From contig NW_019211458.1 of the NCBI RefSeq assembly GCF_002443255.2, positions 40,800,365 to 40,864,364 of the forward strand: a DNA stretch of 64,000 nt, written 5' to 3'. This document shows positions 45,870-58,539 of the stretch, one piece after another. The notes beneath the pieces were generated by a model that saw only the letters and a list, made by a program, of their open reading frames with translations, ran no database searches and was not told the origin of the DNA. Position 1 is the first letter of the stretch. The number at the start of each line of letters is the position of its first letter. A program made the translations under genes and the position numbers. The DNA comes from Varroa destructor. Taxonomy: Eukaryota; Arthropoda; Arachnida; Mesostigmata; Varroidae.

Positions 45870-48800
45870 CAGACTATTTTATAGATCCATCTGCGATTAA
45901 GCAATTTGAAGGCATTCGTGCCTTACTGATGCTACTGATTTGCTTTAGATCAACCCCAAGTAGGTGGCGTTGTACAAATGTTCGCTTAGATCTTGTTTGC
46001 TAGAAAACAAAACGTCGACTAATTTTGACTAATAAATCTAACAAATATGGAACCTCTCTCGTGGTTGCTGTTACCTTAAATGTGCATGTTAAATTACAAT
46101 TCATATCCAAGCATGCTCGAACGATTAAGCAACAATGGTACAAAAATAGATACACGCGAACACAAACACTCGGTCTGTAACACGGGTCTGTAAAATTACT
46201 GCTCTGAAATGCAGAGGAATCGAAAAGCAAACTTGCATTAGGTAGGCTAAATTCATAACTATGTCCGAGAGGCGGCCCTCTGGGCTAATATTAAGGTTAT
46301 AACATTAGGATTATGTCCTATTGGTTATTAATAGATGTTATTAACTCTCCATGGTAGATGCTACGACATTATGCATCGCTACATAGGCGCCCTGCGGAAA
46401 ACGCCTACCTTCGCAAACCCTAATAAAAAGCTAAACCATTTGAAAGGCTTGGCGCGTCCATATCGCAACTCATTTGTCTGTCAAAATCAAATTCGTCTAT
46501 CAAAAACACGCTTGAAAAAATGTAGAGCGACAATGATTGTAAGCAAGACAAATATTCAGCAATAAATGTTGCTCTTATGAAACTCGGTAAATGTAATAGG
46601 CATCAAGCTCACCAGGAAGGGATTGGTAATGTTATGGATGACTGTACAAGCGGGCGCTTAAAGCTACAAAAAAAAACTTCTCAATACCGAACACGAAATG
46701 AACTCGTAGAAGGTTGATAAAATGTCTCGTAGTTTTACGATCGCATTTACTCTTAATGGTCTGTGAATCGGCACGCACAAATGTGCTTTCGTGACGGTTT
46801 TATTGAAATGCATATATTAATTATCGACAATAAACTTAATTACCTTGACAATGAAAAAACTTAGCACAAAAAAACCAAGAAACGGATCCGCCCAATAAAA
46901 TGATACATCATACGCATTACAGGTATTTGAAGTAGTTTTAAAAAAATATTTTTCAACAAAGAACTTTAAGAATGTTCGACGTACGAGAGATTTAAAATAA
47001 ATATGAACTATAAGAGTGGGCATATATTTGAAGTGATTGTTACATGGGCCATTCGCTAAGACGCAAATATTATTTCACCTAAAAGAAAGTGTCAGAATAC
47101 ACGCGCACTTATCTGCAGCCTCAAAACATTAATTTTATTTTGTGCCATTAATAAACGTCTACGTTTACGATGTGTAGAGGCTTCACTTGGCGAGGAGGAC
47201 GTATAGCCAGCTTTATGCCCCGGTGTACCCTGGCTGCGTTGAAGAACGCTTTCCCTTTGTAGAGCTTGGTTTATAGAAATCGCAGCCCACAAATGAGATT
47301 TGAGAATTTTGAACAATGTCCATTTTATTCTAGTAGACACGCAGACATCTGCTGCAAGGATCTAGGGAAGACAATCTCGAATAAGAAAGTTTTTTCGTAC
47401 ATTGAATAGGTTGCCAGCCAGAGAAAATCAGTCGCAAATGTATGGCGCCCGGGTTGGGCAGAGTTCGGTAAAAGGAGCTTATGACTGAACTGCTTCTTGC
47501 CCGTAACGTTCTGATTGTTATAAGACTAATTTTGCAAATTGATCACGCATTCCTCGTTGTAAATTGGCAATGTATAGAATTTCCTACCATATTGTATAAA
47601 CGTTTTGAAATCATCCGGACGATGTAGAATTTGATTGTAGAAAGATAACTTGTAGAGGTCTATGTTAAATGTTCTTCTAGCACTACAGACTGGATTCTTA
47701 TAGGGCACCCTATTAAATGCGTGTTTAATTATTTGCGTTTATAATAATCAGAAGATAAACATAACGATATATTTCGTTGGCTCGGTGTTTTCGAATGATT
47801 CTTACAAATATAGACAAAGTAAAATGATAAGGTAATTTCCATAAGGAGACTGATTGCTTCCTACTTATTCGCTGTACAGGCCGCTACCTATCATGGGCAA
47901 ACGGCAGACAGTAATCGAATCTACATTATCGTGTTGATAATTCCTGAAAATTATAGAAAAAAGACGATCAATGAAAAGGGAATTCTATTATTATAACCAA
48001 CTACGTCTCCTCCGGAAGAGTACGTAACGGTTCGTTCAGTTTCGAGAAGAATAACATAACCTTTTCTAAAATGGTTCGACTCATGCATTTTGCTTACCAT
48101 CAGCACCAGCGGGACATAAGTCTGTCTTGTGAGGGCCAAGTGTGGAATTTAGCGCCGGCGGTTGGACCTAAATATTCTACGTGGAGCCATTATTCCATCA
48201 CCTTCAATTTTCATTTATCTGTCTTGTACTTTTATTGTTCAACATATGTATTTTAATGTACATCAAATATATCCGATTCCGTTAGAATTCGGATACTCGT
48301 CGTTTTGCTAGTCTGGGTCTGCCAACGTCGACACATGTTTATAGGCTCTGACACGGCGAAAAAATCGTAGCTTAAAATATAGTACAATGCAGGCGTACGT
48401 AAAACGCCAAGTTGTTTGGTTCTAATATGGTTTGTGTAATACAGTTTACGTACGCTGTTGCTACCAGAGTGTAAGTGTATCTTATATGGATGGTACGTGG
48501 GGTTCTGTATCGATGGGCTTTTTCTGCCGAAACCACTATTCACCAATTCTCGATTCTTTCGCAAAGCTCACTCCGAATCAGTCATCAGTAGGGTTACAGG
48601 CTGATAGCTAAGAGTGGCTACCGCCACCGGATCATCGGGCTGGATTCACTCTGGTTGGGGTTCCTACCTTGCCGGATGAGCTAATTCTCAGGAGTATATT
48701 AACATAAGGGAATATTTCCTGTCCGTGCATACTGAGATCTGACATCCGTCTTTATATTTCTTAGACGCTCTGTTGAGTGGACGATCCTCTTTCTTCAAGA
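45870..48800. other. no confident gene
   Basis: AT-rich. The minus frame at 47092-47340 contains a basic nuclear-signal-like patch (THRKRRRLL) and the plus frame at 46335-46565 is basic, but neither shows a domain or clear splice borders. An ORF at 48253-48564 on the minus strand lacks ATG and motif. Confidence 0.35.
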
Positions 48801-48805
48801 CCTTT

Positions 48806-49150
48806 CTAGCCGAGAACTACACAGCCTTTCAATGTGTCATTGAGGGAACGCAACATGTTTGCATTTGCCAAACGCCCCCTGACATGCGCAAATGCCCTAC
48901 GCGCCGCCAGCTTGTAACGGCCCCTGTCTTTGGTTCCTTCCGTACATAGCGCACAGCTCCCTGAAAGGGCTTTGTCTGTCCTACGCAAGTAGCTTGGAAA
49001 AGCTTTATGGTCTGTAAGTGGCATCTGAGTTATGTGGCAGATCATTTTTCTAACGAATTGGGTTATTAAAGCCTCAATATTAGGAATGACGTCATGCTTG
49101 GAACGAATCTGGTATAGGGTCCCATTTGTCTTGCCGCACGCCGATGGTTC
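48806..49150 (-). mobile_element. LINE ORF2 C-terminal relic (I/R1-group)
   Basis: A continuous minus-strand frame reads ALITQFVRKMICHITQMPLT then DHKAFPSYLRRT and SCALC. This matches the conserved end of I/R1-type LINE ORF2: W-x-x-R-x-x-x-x-x-x-F-x-x-x-Q-x-L-T-G-H-G-x-F-x-x-Y-L-x-R-x-x, then C-x-x-C. The first two Cys of the terminal zinc motif are present. The later H and C are not evident. Upstream the frame begins GKTNGTLYQ, where G-x-W-T is usual. It lies about 3 kb from the RNase H relic on the same strand, but in the wrong order to belong to that copy. Confidence 0.55.
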
Positions 49151-50777
49151 TTCTTTGGGCGTTGTCTGTCGGATTGTCCTATAATATTTGCCTTTCTGTC
49201 AGTCCTTACTCTAGGTGCAGTACGGCTAAGGCTCTTTAAAGGCTAGAACTCTGTATAATAGTCAGTTGGCCTTGTTAGCCGTAGCTTCTGGCAAGCCCCG
49301 AAATGGAGTTCCAAACAACACGCTTCCTTCACTAACATTAGGAGCGTTCTCCTGCTCCGCCTGAATTTGTTCTGTTTAATAATATAATTCCAGTTAATTT
49401 TATAACAGTCTGATCGCTTTCCCCACAGCCTGTTTGACATAATGTACTTTACGCAATGCATCTATCTGCAAGTTAGAACTAGTTTTGGCTTATGGAACCT
49501 GGACGAGCTCAACAAAAGGTACCACCAAAGCTCTGAATAGTGACATCATATAAACACCTAGAGCCTTAGACTACCTTTTATAAGCGATAGATCTCAAAAG
49601 CGAAACAATTAAGACGAATCACGAAAAATAGATAAACATTTGACTAGCTTTTCTTCTTTAGCTGTTTTGAGCTGACAACTAAAACATTTTAAACTTTACC
49701 CAGAAAATCCATTATTTGTTTACCATATCAAACAGTACATTATAAGTATTTCTGTAGCAAACAGTACAATATTACCATTGTACTACGAGTGTTGTTTGTA
49801 GTACGGGATATGAAATCGTAACCTAACGGTTTCCTGAAACGATAAAATAAAGTCTTTAAAACAAACGAAGCAATTTGTAAACTTCGCTTGCCGGCAGCAT
49901 ACCTATTCTGTATACCTATCCTCGACAATATAAAGAAAACGGGTATACCTTATAAGGAATTCCTGCGAATAGGGTGAATTATATGACTTAGACCAATTTA
50001 CTACAATCAGTTTGTATATGTATAATCTATCCACTAAACCGCATCTTGTATATATAATATTGTTAATCTTCTTAGCTTAATAAATACAATAGGCCAATAA
50101 AGAAGGTAAAAAATAAAGCTTCGTATTCTGCCAGTGAAAGGCAGGGAGGATAGTGTGCATATATTTAAATGTCTATGCTGAAAGCATATATTGAAAGAGT
50201 ATTTATCGAACAGAGTACTTTTTCACAGCTTGGGTTTCAATATAACGACGTCGGGATCACTCTCGTCATTGAGCTAGAGTTCGTCAACATCATTTAGATT
50301 CGTTCATCTACACTCTTTAGCACTTGGCTTAGTAGTAAGCTTTTATGGCATTCAGACCCAGCTTGTTGGAGACCTGATCTACTGGAAACGTATTACTATT
50401 CGTGGCAAAGCCGAGTAATGATTTAGAGGCATTTCCGACCTGATAGCTGTATAGCACGGATACCTTCACGCGTAGGTTGGGTCGAAAGTCGTGGCTTTCA
50501 CCGCGTCAGAGCTAAGGAGTGACACATGACGCGCGATACGGCCGCATTCTATTCAAATCTAAGAAATTTTGAAAGGGTAAAAATAACTGTGAACGCAGTA
50601 TTACCAGCTGCAATGTATGTAGAAACGGATATCAGACAAGTCGATATGTTACGAGATAGATGTTTACGCGTTGTCTAAACACTGTCGTACATCAACTTTC
50701 TAATATTCTATCGTCAGTGCATAATCAAATGGCCAAACGCGGCCTCCCTGCGACAGAACTGTTGCCAATTTCGAAAT
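49151..50777. other. no confident gene; possible LINE upstream remains
   Basis: The minus strand here would carry the reverse transcriptase of the LINE ending at 48.8 kb, but frames are broken and no catalytic box could be read. The stretch 50200-50520 is somewhat GC-richer without a recognisable product. Confidence 0.35.
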
Positions 50778-50781
50778 TACT

Positions 50782-50819
<38 letters not shown>

Positions 50820-50823
50820 AGTA
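50778..50823. repeat. 46-bp perfect palindrome with an (AT)n core
   Basis: TACTATCAT at 50778-50786 and ATGATAGTA at 50815-50823 are exact reverse complements that flank a pure (AT)n run, so the whole 46 bp reads the same on both strands. It can form a cruciform or hairpin. Such AT palindromes are breakage-prone and can be insertion sites, which is inference here. Confidence 0.92.
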
Positions 50824-51118
50824 TGATTGGCACTAGATAATTTCGATACCCCTTTCAGCATAACACCAAGCACTGTATATTATATTTAGCTATATCTACA
50901 AACGTATACTACAAGTCCAATGGTAAGAATTTTCTAGGAGACATTATTTATGAACGAAAATTTATAATGCTGCACAGAGCAATTTTTGTAAATTAATTTC
51001 AACTTTATGATGATATAGACTTTCAGTAAAGCTGCTGGCTCAATTGCTGAGAATGCGTAGGCTAGAAGGCCTGCAATACTTTCTCCTACAACTGATGTTT
51101 GTCGACGATGTATGTCGA

Positions 51119-51222
<104 letters not shown>

Positions 51223-51294
51223 GCGTTTCCATCGTCGCCAGAGCAGAAATGGGGTCTCACTTATACATGTTAAACGTTTTCTTTTGTATATGTA

Positions 51295-51615
51295 ATGGCG
51301 AATTTAAATCAATATTTATTTATTGGACTATACAACGGTTACCGCAAGAAAAAAATCAAAAGCATACCCTTAAATGTGCTGGTGGATCTTATTAAGAACA
51401 GATCGTCAACTATATTCATAGAGTATTCATACGAGACTTTAGTAATGGTAACTATCGCTATGTCTAGCCAAAGTGATTTCTCTTTTTATGGAATTCTGTT
51501 GAATGCTAGGAAGTACCTATGTAATACCACTATAATACATGTGTGTGTGTGCATCTATCTGCAAAGAGACCTACGACATTGTGGTTTTGATAGCTTGATG
51601 CCGGATCGGTCGTAA
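51295..51615 (+). CDS. hypothetical ORF, 106 codons, doubtful
   Basis: ATG at 51295 opens 106 codons ending in TAA just after the CAA array. It reads MANLNQYLFIGLYNGYRKKK, then an AT-driven middle and a Cys-rich part (HVCVCIYLQRDLRHCGF). No domain is recognised, and composition is close to what low-stop AT-rich DNA gives. Listed for completeness. Confidence 0.17.
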   Translation: MANLNQYLFIGLYNGYRKKKIKSIPLNVLVDLIKNRSSTIFIEYSYETLVMVTIAMSSQSDFSFYGILLNARKYLCNTTIIHVCVCIYLQRDLRHCGFDSLMPDRS

Positions 51616-52089
51616 GGGACGGTACGACGAACAGCGATTTGTCTATGTTAAGGTTCAGATCCCATATCTAATGTCGCGTACGATCGTTGAGAGTACGGAA
51701 CTGTGATGGTAAGAAGTGAAAATCGCTGACAGGTATCCGCCCGTCTAACCATCACGCCGTAGAAGCTGTATCAGTTCCCAATCCACTGCGCAGTAATTTG
51801 TTATTCTCGATGCAACATCGAGTCCAGAAGGAACCAGAAATATGGGAGACTGTTTTTTATGCACATGTAACCCGTCAGCCTGTAGAATTTGGCAGATCTC
51901 TTAGTTGTGCAGGCTCGTCACGTGTCGGCATAGCGGGGTGCAAGGAAAGCTAGGAGCAGCATACGGCAGTTGAGGTGGGCTTGTACGCTTGCTTGTGTGT
52001 GCCAGTTTCCATATGGTAAAAAGGACAGTGCCTGGCTGTTGCCAGTCATTGGATTCCGTTAGCGGAACTAGAAAGAGAGCAACAGGATA

Positions 52090-52330
52090 ATTTCAACCCT
52101 ATTCGAATGCTGGTATATTACACGTATGTTGGGAGGGTCTGTAGTTCTTCTAGCAGACGCAATTGCGTGAGCCTTTTGACGGCAATAAGCTCCTTGACAG
52201 GCTTCTCTTCGTGCCTCGACATTCATGTTGCTGGTAAGCACAAGTGTGGCTTTTGCTACAAAAGCAATCAGCAGCGACTTCTACTCCATTTGTAAAATTG
52301 AAGCTCGTAAATTCGGAAGTGGTATACTTT
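52090..52330 (-). mobile_element. LINE reverse-transcriptase N-terminal fragment
   Basis: At 52118-52218 the minus strand reads RSLSRSLLPSKGSRNCVC, a stop, then KNYRPSQHT. Many LINE reverse transcriptases have W-K-x-A-x-V-V-x-L-P-K-x-G-x at this point, followed by Y-R-P-I-S-L-L about ten residues later, so both boxes and their spacing fit. Farther down the strand at about 51640, LNLNIDKSLF could match the later L-x-I-N-x-x-K-T/S box. The catalytic region between was not readable. A 62-codon plus-strand frame over the same bases ends in a zinc-finger-like HKCGFCYK and is probably the shadow. Confidence 0.38.
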
Positions 52331-52459
52331 TTGATCCCCCAAAATTATGAAATTAAGAAAAAAAAATCAAAACAAAAATACAAGCTTGCCGCTAAATACA
52401 ATCTATGCTTAATACAGTATATTCCCAACTTAAATAATATTAGTTATTTATAAAAATGA

Positions 52460-53630
52460 CGGCCCATATATAATTGATGAACTATGTGGTTTATTTGTTT
52501 CTACACGGGATAAGAATAAATCCAAAAGCAACTACGACAATCGAAAGTCTTTGAATGTACGATACACCTCTTTTAATTCTGTCTTCGAATTGCTTGCTAA
52601 AGTTATTTCACATTAAAGAGGAGGAACATATCACGCTTCAACTTCATATTGTGCGTAAGGAAAAACCATAAAGTATAAAGTTACTATTGTAGTAAATACG
52701 TTGTGAAAAGTTGTTGCCCGCTTAAGGAGTCCCACATACACAGGAACACAAGGAAGACGACTAGGAACAGCAAAATTAACTAGAAGAACAATCCAACAGC
52801 TTTGGAAGAATGGACTCGTCTACGTATGTCTGCCGCAACGAAAAACCTCCGAAGCGATGTCCTCTGCTTACTGTGAAATTACAGAAGAGGAGACACAATA
52901 CACACAAATGCCGAGATGAGCAAGCTTCTGAAGAGCATCTTACTAAAGATGCTACAGCTGTGGCATTCTAAGGCGTGCACCTAGAAAATACACTGCTGAC
53001 TCCAGGAAGTGCTACATGATTAACCTCTACAGAATAGCCTCTTGTATAGATATTTGAGCTCAGTTAAGTCCACGGAACAGTTCGAAATTTACTTGAAGCC
53101 AGTAACAATAACGAAGGTAAGTACAAAGTTAGAAATTATGGTGATGGGGAGAAATACCGTTGGACTGCTTTGCTAGATGAAGTCTAGTCATGGTCAACGA
53201 CGGAAATTTCCATCTTTGCGAAGCGTGGTTAAGTGTGCTTAATGGAAATCACAATGGCTATAAGAAATGGAGATGAGAGAAAAAAGTGTTCCAGATGAGA
53301 ATAGCCACAGCGATCGTTATTGCATCGTATAGAAAGTCAAAACGCAGGGGCCATTCCTGACTGCAACTTCGATCATAGATAGGTAGGTTAGTCATGAGAA
53401 ATTGTTATTGGCAATGTCTGTCTTTAGAAGATGAAGAACTTTTACTGTAACAGCTGGAAAACGTGACGTCGGGGAACATACGCACAATGCCTAACGAGGC
53501 GTTGGGGAAAAATACAAATGCATTTACCTGTTAACAAGGGGCCTCATTTCCAGTTGCTAACGTACTAAAGACGGCTGTTCCGTCAAACATTAGAAACGCA
53601 AACATCAATACAGCTTCTTTGGAAGGCAAA
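52460..53630. other. probable 5' part of the 53.6-kb LINE relic; not readable
   Basis: The plus strand from about 52740 has coding-like composition with many stops, and may hold the decayed ORF1/endonuclease part of the element whose reverse transcriptase is seen at 53.6-54.0 kb. No zinc-knuckle or endonuclease motif could be assigned with confidence. Confidence 0.3.
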
Positions 53631-53634
53631 ACAC

Positions 53635-54000
53635 ACTTCAACGGCTACCATCGTCAAATTGCTAACACCAGAGGGCCACGTGGAGGTCCGGAAAGCGCTG
53701 ATAACGAACGGTCTTCTTGCAAAAATCGCCTAAGCGACTAGCGCAGGAAATCAAGCCACGCTTTTTGAGAATAAGTACATAGTACGAAAACAAAGGTGAT
53801 CGAAGGAAGTTGAGCTCAGGAAATGTTTAGGTAATTTCCGGCAACAATCGAATTGTTTTTTCCTTCTAATGTTCCTTGATGTGGCCAATGCTTTCAGTAG
53901 CCTACTATGAATAACAACAGTCATTTCCACGATGTTAAGGCAAGACTTCTCGCCTTACCTTTAGAAAATCACAGGATTACTTGTCAAAAGGAAGAGTTAA
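53635..54000 (+). mobile_element. R1-group LINE reverse-transcriptase relic
   Basis: Plus-strand motifs appear in the right order, with frameshifts. At about 53617, LWKAKHTSTATIVKLLTPEG fits the W-K-x-A-x-I-V-x-L-x-K-P box. At 53735-53760, RLAQEIK fits the R-L-x-x-E-I segment. At 53863-53904, LLMFLDVANAFSSL fits the A-x-x-L-D-V-A-N-A-F-N-S catalytic box, which is diagnostic for R1-type elements. At 53941-54000, QDFSPYL, a stop, then KITGLLVKRKS fits G-V-x-P-Y-L-x-x-I-I-x-x-Y-L-x-x-R. The last two boxes share one frame. Internal stops show it is inactive. Confidence 0.62.
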
Positions 54001-54009
54001 GGGCGAGCA

Positions 54010-57000
54010 GAAAGAATATAAAAATTACAGTGATTAAACTTAGGTCCGGAACGATGATTATGAATCTGAGTGTGTAGGTGCGGGTTGCAGAAAAAATACT
54101 CGTATAAAAACAATAGTTTTGTACACGGTATTTATATAGCAAAAGACAACCTTGGCTTATAAAGCTGATTGGGTAGGTCGAAAAAGTTGCAGAGAAGAAA
54201 GGCTATCAAAATCACCAGAGTGTACACGAATGTGGTAAGTAAGGTTCTGCCTAGGCCTAGGCACCACTGTTTTAGACTTAGTTCAAGGCGAAACGGGTGA
54301 CGTCTATCACGCATTATTCAAATGGGCTGGCTTTAACAAGACTAGGATCTGCATGCCTTTCCTTTAAATAGGGACACAAGCGTGGGTGGCGTAGTCTGGG
54401 TAGCAACTGTGCATTTCGTTCAGTGCTACTGATTTAAATCTCAGCTTCGAAGAAAATAATTTCCGAGTATTCATAGTTAGAAAAAACTAAATGAATGAAA
54501 AATAAGGATTTATGGAAAAAAAAGTAGTATTATGAAGCTTTATAGCTGCTTGTATACTGGCCATGTTTTTTAATAGTCTTGTTGAAGAATCTTCGGTTAG
54601 TAAAATTAAAACTCATAGTAAAGCCCTATGCAATTAGACTCCCAGTGGGGGAAAGTCTTCGACGCTAATCTTAAAGAGAGGTTTATTCAGGGGAGAAGAA
54701 TAGGTAGCAGATAAAAGAAGAATAGAATAGGAATAGCGCCTAAATAAATAAGAAACGTAAACGTGTTTAGCGAACTAGCAAGGGCAAAATCGGGGTGGAA
54801 GAAAAGCCCAGGTTGCATAAAAGAAATAACGGGATTGTGGGGGGCACAAAAACCTGGTATGTACTGGGCGGTTTGAGTAACGTAGTTTCCACGCGAACTG
54901 GATCCTCACAATGTCGCAGTAGCCCCAGGCAACTGCACAAGGATATGAAAACTGGACTATCGAGAATAACTCAACCGGCTAAGAAGCACGAGCTGCACAA
55001 ATATACTTATACCGGATGCTTACCTTATACATCCTATACGTACCTGCCCAGTATCATGCAATAACAACATTCGTTTTCTGCCTATAACAAAAAAGCAAGC
55101 TTATTATCCGCCAATGACGCATTAAATATGAGTGAGGAATGCCCATATAATCATACGATAATTAGAATGGACAATACACATGGGATGCAAGAACTAAGTG
55201 AATACCAGGTAGGTACGTGTAGATAGTGATACGTATTCGCGTCTTATTTTTGTATCTGATCGTTTAATGTGTTGTCCTTGTTGTAGGTGATATGCTGGGG
55301 TAGTCAAGGAAGATGAGCCTGTTGCCTGCAGTTTCGCCCCCTACAACTACTGTTGATTCGCTGACTGTGACGATATCAGATGAATTATATGCAAATTTCA
55401 GCCAACTTGAATGCGAGCAGCAGGAACAAGCCAGACGACTTCACGCCAATGACTCTGGTAATTGTAGGAGTACTGAAGTGAATTGAAGAAGTAAAACATA
55501 ATACTCGAAAAAGTTAAGAAATTGAACGTATGTTGTGGTCGACCTACAATTAGTAGCAATCGATAACTTCGAATCTTAGGCCCAGGCGATTCATAACAAT
55601 ATCGCTTATTCGTATCGGAGATAGTTTCCACGACGTTAGAACTGCGTTGTGATGACAGGGCAATCTTTGTCATGAATTGCAAGCGCTAACTGTGTAGTCG
55701 TACGCCACACTCGAACCCAGTGTCGTTCTTTCTTGCATCAAATATTTCTTATATCTCAAGTTCGACGACAGTATCGTAGGTTAACTGTTATAACATACGC
55801 TTTTTTGTTTTTAATGCTTAATAATAGATTTATTCCTCAATGGCATATTTATTATCATACCAATAGTGAACAGCTGAAAAAATAAATCATAGTACCATAT
55901 CTGTTCACGGCTCCTTCAGGCGTATAGCTTCAACCTCACACTAAATATCTACACTTTTCGATGGCAGTCAACGTTTGGATTGACATTAGTTTTACATTTC
56001 TCATATATATGTATACCGAGTACTTCGTAACGTTGCCAGCTGGGCAAAACGCAAGTGATCCTTTGTAGAGGAATCTGTCGCCTTAAAGGTTTCGCCATAA
56101 TAATAAGTATGTTACCACGTATAGAGTCCATGGTTCATACGAGTGAATAATTGCAGCGGAGCCTCGACGACGTAGCGAGGATTTCACTACGATAGATTGC
56201 GTACGGTTCAAACCCACTACTTTCTTTTGCGGCTTGCAACAATCAGTTCTGCTACCCTAAAATGTATCATCCTAAGTCGTAAGTTTCATTGAATTTAGGT
56301 TGTGCGATATCAGTCTTGACAGGTTATCTTGCATAGAGGTCGGCTACACGAACAGACGATTCTCAATTGACTAGCGTTGTAAATATGTGTACCGTAGCAA
56401 AATTAGGTTCGTTTCATGATGCCTATTGACTTTAAATTGATTTTATAATATTCTGGTTTATGAGTAGATTTCAACACGAATCTGCCTCGCTTTGGTGTAA
56501 ATTCAAATTTTTTGTTTGTATTTTGTTTAAGAGATGCAGAAGGATTCATTATTGTGCGCGGAGTGGAGACCCTAACTCATCACGCTAGGATCCACTAAAC
56601 CCTGCAATCTCAGTCACATAACCTTCCAAAACGCAAACGCACCAAAAGCCCGCGACAGCACTACTTTAGTGCCTGGTTGCTTTAATGAAGGCTCATTTGT
56701 TTAGATGTTGTTACAGAATTTTGTATCCTCCTCCCAAAACAACGGTTGCCTCGGCCGACCGTTTGGTTTGTTGTTTTTTTCTGCCTTTTAGGGTCAAATT
56801 CCCACCTAGCAAAACGTAACTAGCCTATTCAGCGAGGAACGCTAAAAGGCGCACCATTTGTTTGTAAATGCAGTTTAGGGTTCCTTATGTCTTAGGTCCT
56901 TTTTACCAGTCCGTGCTGCGCTGATGAGTGGTCCAAGTGTTAAGCAAAGTGTGGATATATTCGCTTTTTATATTCAGAACACATTATGTTTTTTTCCATT

Positions 57001-58330
57001 CATCTTTTCCGTGCCCTGCATTCGTTTTACTTGGACCTACGCCCTAATTGCGTGTCCATATTCCTTGAGATGCGCTTTAGAAGACAATTTCCTAATGTGT
57101 GAAACAGCAACAGAGCAGTATCCTACCATGTAAACTGGCAAAAGTATTGTGACCTCGCTTGGCATATGCAAATTACAGGGGTTCTCATATGATAGTTTTT
57201 AGGTACTGTGACAATGAGTGATGACAACTGTAAAAGCAAGTCAACAGCTTTGTAGGTTCGGCCAAGTGATACAGACATAGGGCTTGTCCGAGTGTGTTCG
57301 ATAGGCGGAAAAAGCAAATGATTGTTAGGAGTCAAAGTAATATAAAGAGCAATAGTAATAGCAATTCGGACGGTTCGACCTAGGAGCATTCGTAAAGCCG
57401 TCCCCCGTAATGGATAAGTAATACAAATATTATTCAAACTGTATAACTTACTCTTGCTGTTATTCGTCTATTTATTCTAGACCCAAAAACCTCAAGTTTA
57501 AATTAAAAGCATTAGACACAAACTTCCCCTTAGGCATCTCAGCGTTTGTCGACGTTTGCAGCGTTTGCCTGTAGCACGGGAACAATAATGTGGTACAGCC
57601 TGCTTCGCTGCGTCAAGTTTTTTTCAGATTTTTTTTTGTTTTAACTTGAGAGTGGCGAATTTCACTAGGTGTATAACAAAGATAGTAAATTGCCATTGTC
57701 TCTGCAACGTCCTACGCTATGTAGAAAATACTCGAATCAAACTGTGAGCACTAATTACTAGCTAAAGACAGCTTTAAAAACAAAAACAAACAATTGGTAT
57801 CACAAGCAACACTTAGTAACTGTGAAATTTTAATAGATCTAACAGTCTTTTTATTTGCGCCATTTTTACCTTGCGATAATTAGCCTGTTAGAGATTTCCT
57901 TTATCATCGATCAACACGAGGAGGGCCATTAATCTTAATTATAACAAAAAGTCAGCGCATGCATCTACATCAGCCTGAGAGAAGTGTTTGACGCTCGTGC
58001 AGCCTGTTACATACATACGGTCGATACGAATCTGCTTCTGCTAAGCTCGTAAAAGCGTTGATTTACGCTTATTACCAGCTGCAAACTTGTCATGATAAGC
58101 AGAGAACATGAGAATTCATAAATGGAGCTAAAAGACTCTACTGTTTTTCTTTGACACTGCATTGTGTTAATACTCGTTTTTTTGTTCACCTGCCTGTTTA
58201 TCGGGGGCGCACATTGTAAAATCGAAGCTCGCAGTGTGAGTTACTAGTGTAGGATTTGAAACAGATGCGGAACTGCTAGTTCCAATTCAGTGATCAATTA
58301 ACAAGCTGACGATCATAAAAATTCGTATTT
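54010..58330. other. no confident gene
   Basis: Frames of 60-104 codons occur (54795-55064 plus, 55398-55682 minus, 57123-57437 minus), but they start at non-ATG codons and show no domain or splice borders. The rest is AT-rich with no recognised element. Confidence 0.35.
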
Positions 58331-58334
58331 TCAG

Positions 58335-58535
58335 CTATCCAGTAAAACGGTGCATGCTTTACGAGCTTTTCAATCGGAAACTTTCTTGTATGATGCGCGA
58401 CGGCAATACGTAGTAGGCAATCTAGAATACGTTACTGTTCGCGAAACGAGAAGCCAGCAAGGATCTGATCGCGAGAAAAGTCTTTTTCGGTTTTCTCTTG
58501 CAGCTTTCAGTAGACAAAAGTTACAATTGAGCTAG
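58335..58535 (+). CDS. candidate terminal exon, 66 aa, unknown
   Basis: A good 3' splice site (TTCGTATTTTCAG ending at 58334) is followed at once by an open frame of 66 codons to TAG at 58533-58535. The product is hydrophilic and balanced (for example ALRAFQSETFLYDARRQYVV, then GNLEYVTVRE and REKSLFRFSLAAFSRQKL), unlike typical AT-rich noise. The phase is consistent with the acceptor giving codons from the first exon base. No domain is recognised. No upstream exon was defined, so this may be the last exon of a gene with long introns. Confidence 0.33.
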   Translation, partial: LSSKTVHALRAFQSETFLYDARRQYVVGNLEYVTVRETRSQQGSDREKSLFRFSLAAFSRQKLQLS

Positions 58536-58539
58536 ATTA

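Noticed and set aside
52107..52295. Plus-strand C2H2 zinc-finger-like HKCGFCYK with a nearby GTAAGC donor
   Set aside because: Finger spacing is off by one and the second His is absent, while the minus strand over the same bases carries a better LINE reverse-transcriptase match.
56140..56225. GGTTCAAACCC at 56205-56215 as a tRNA or SINE B box
   Set aside because: The T-stem and acceptor do not pair and no convincing A box lies at the right distance.
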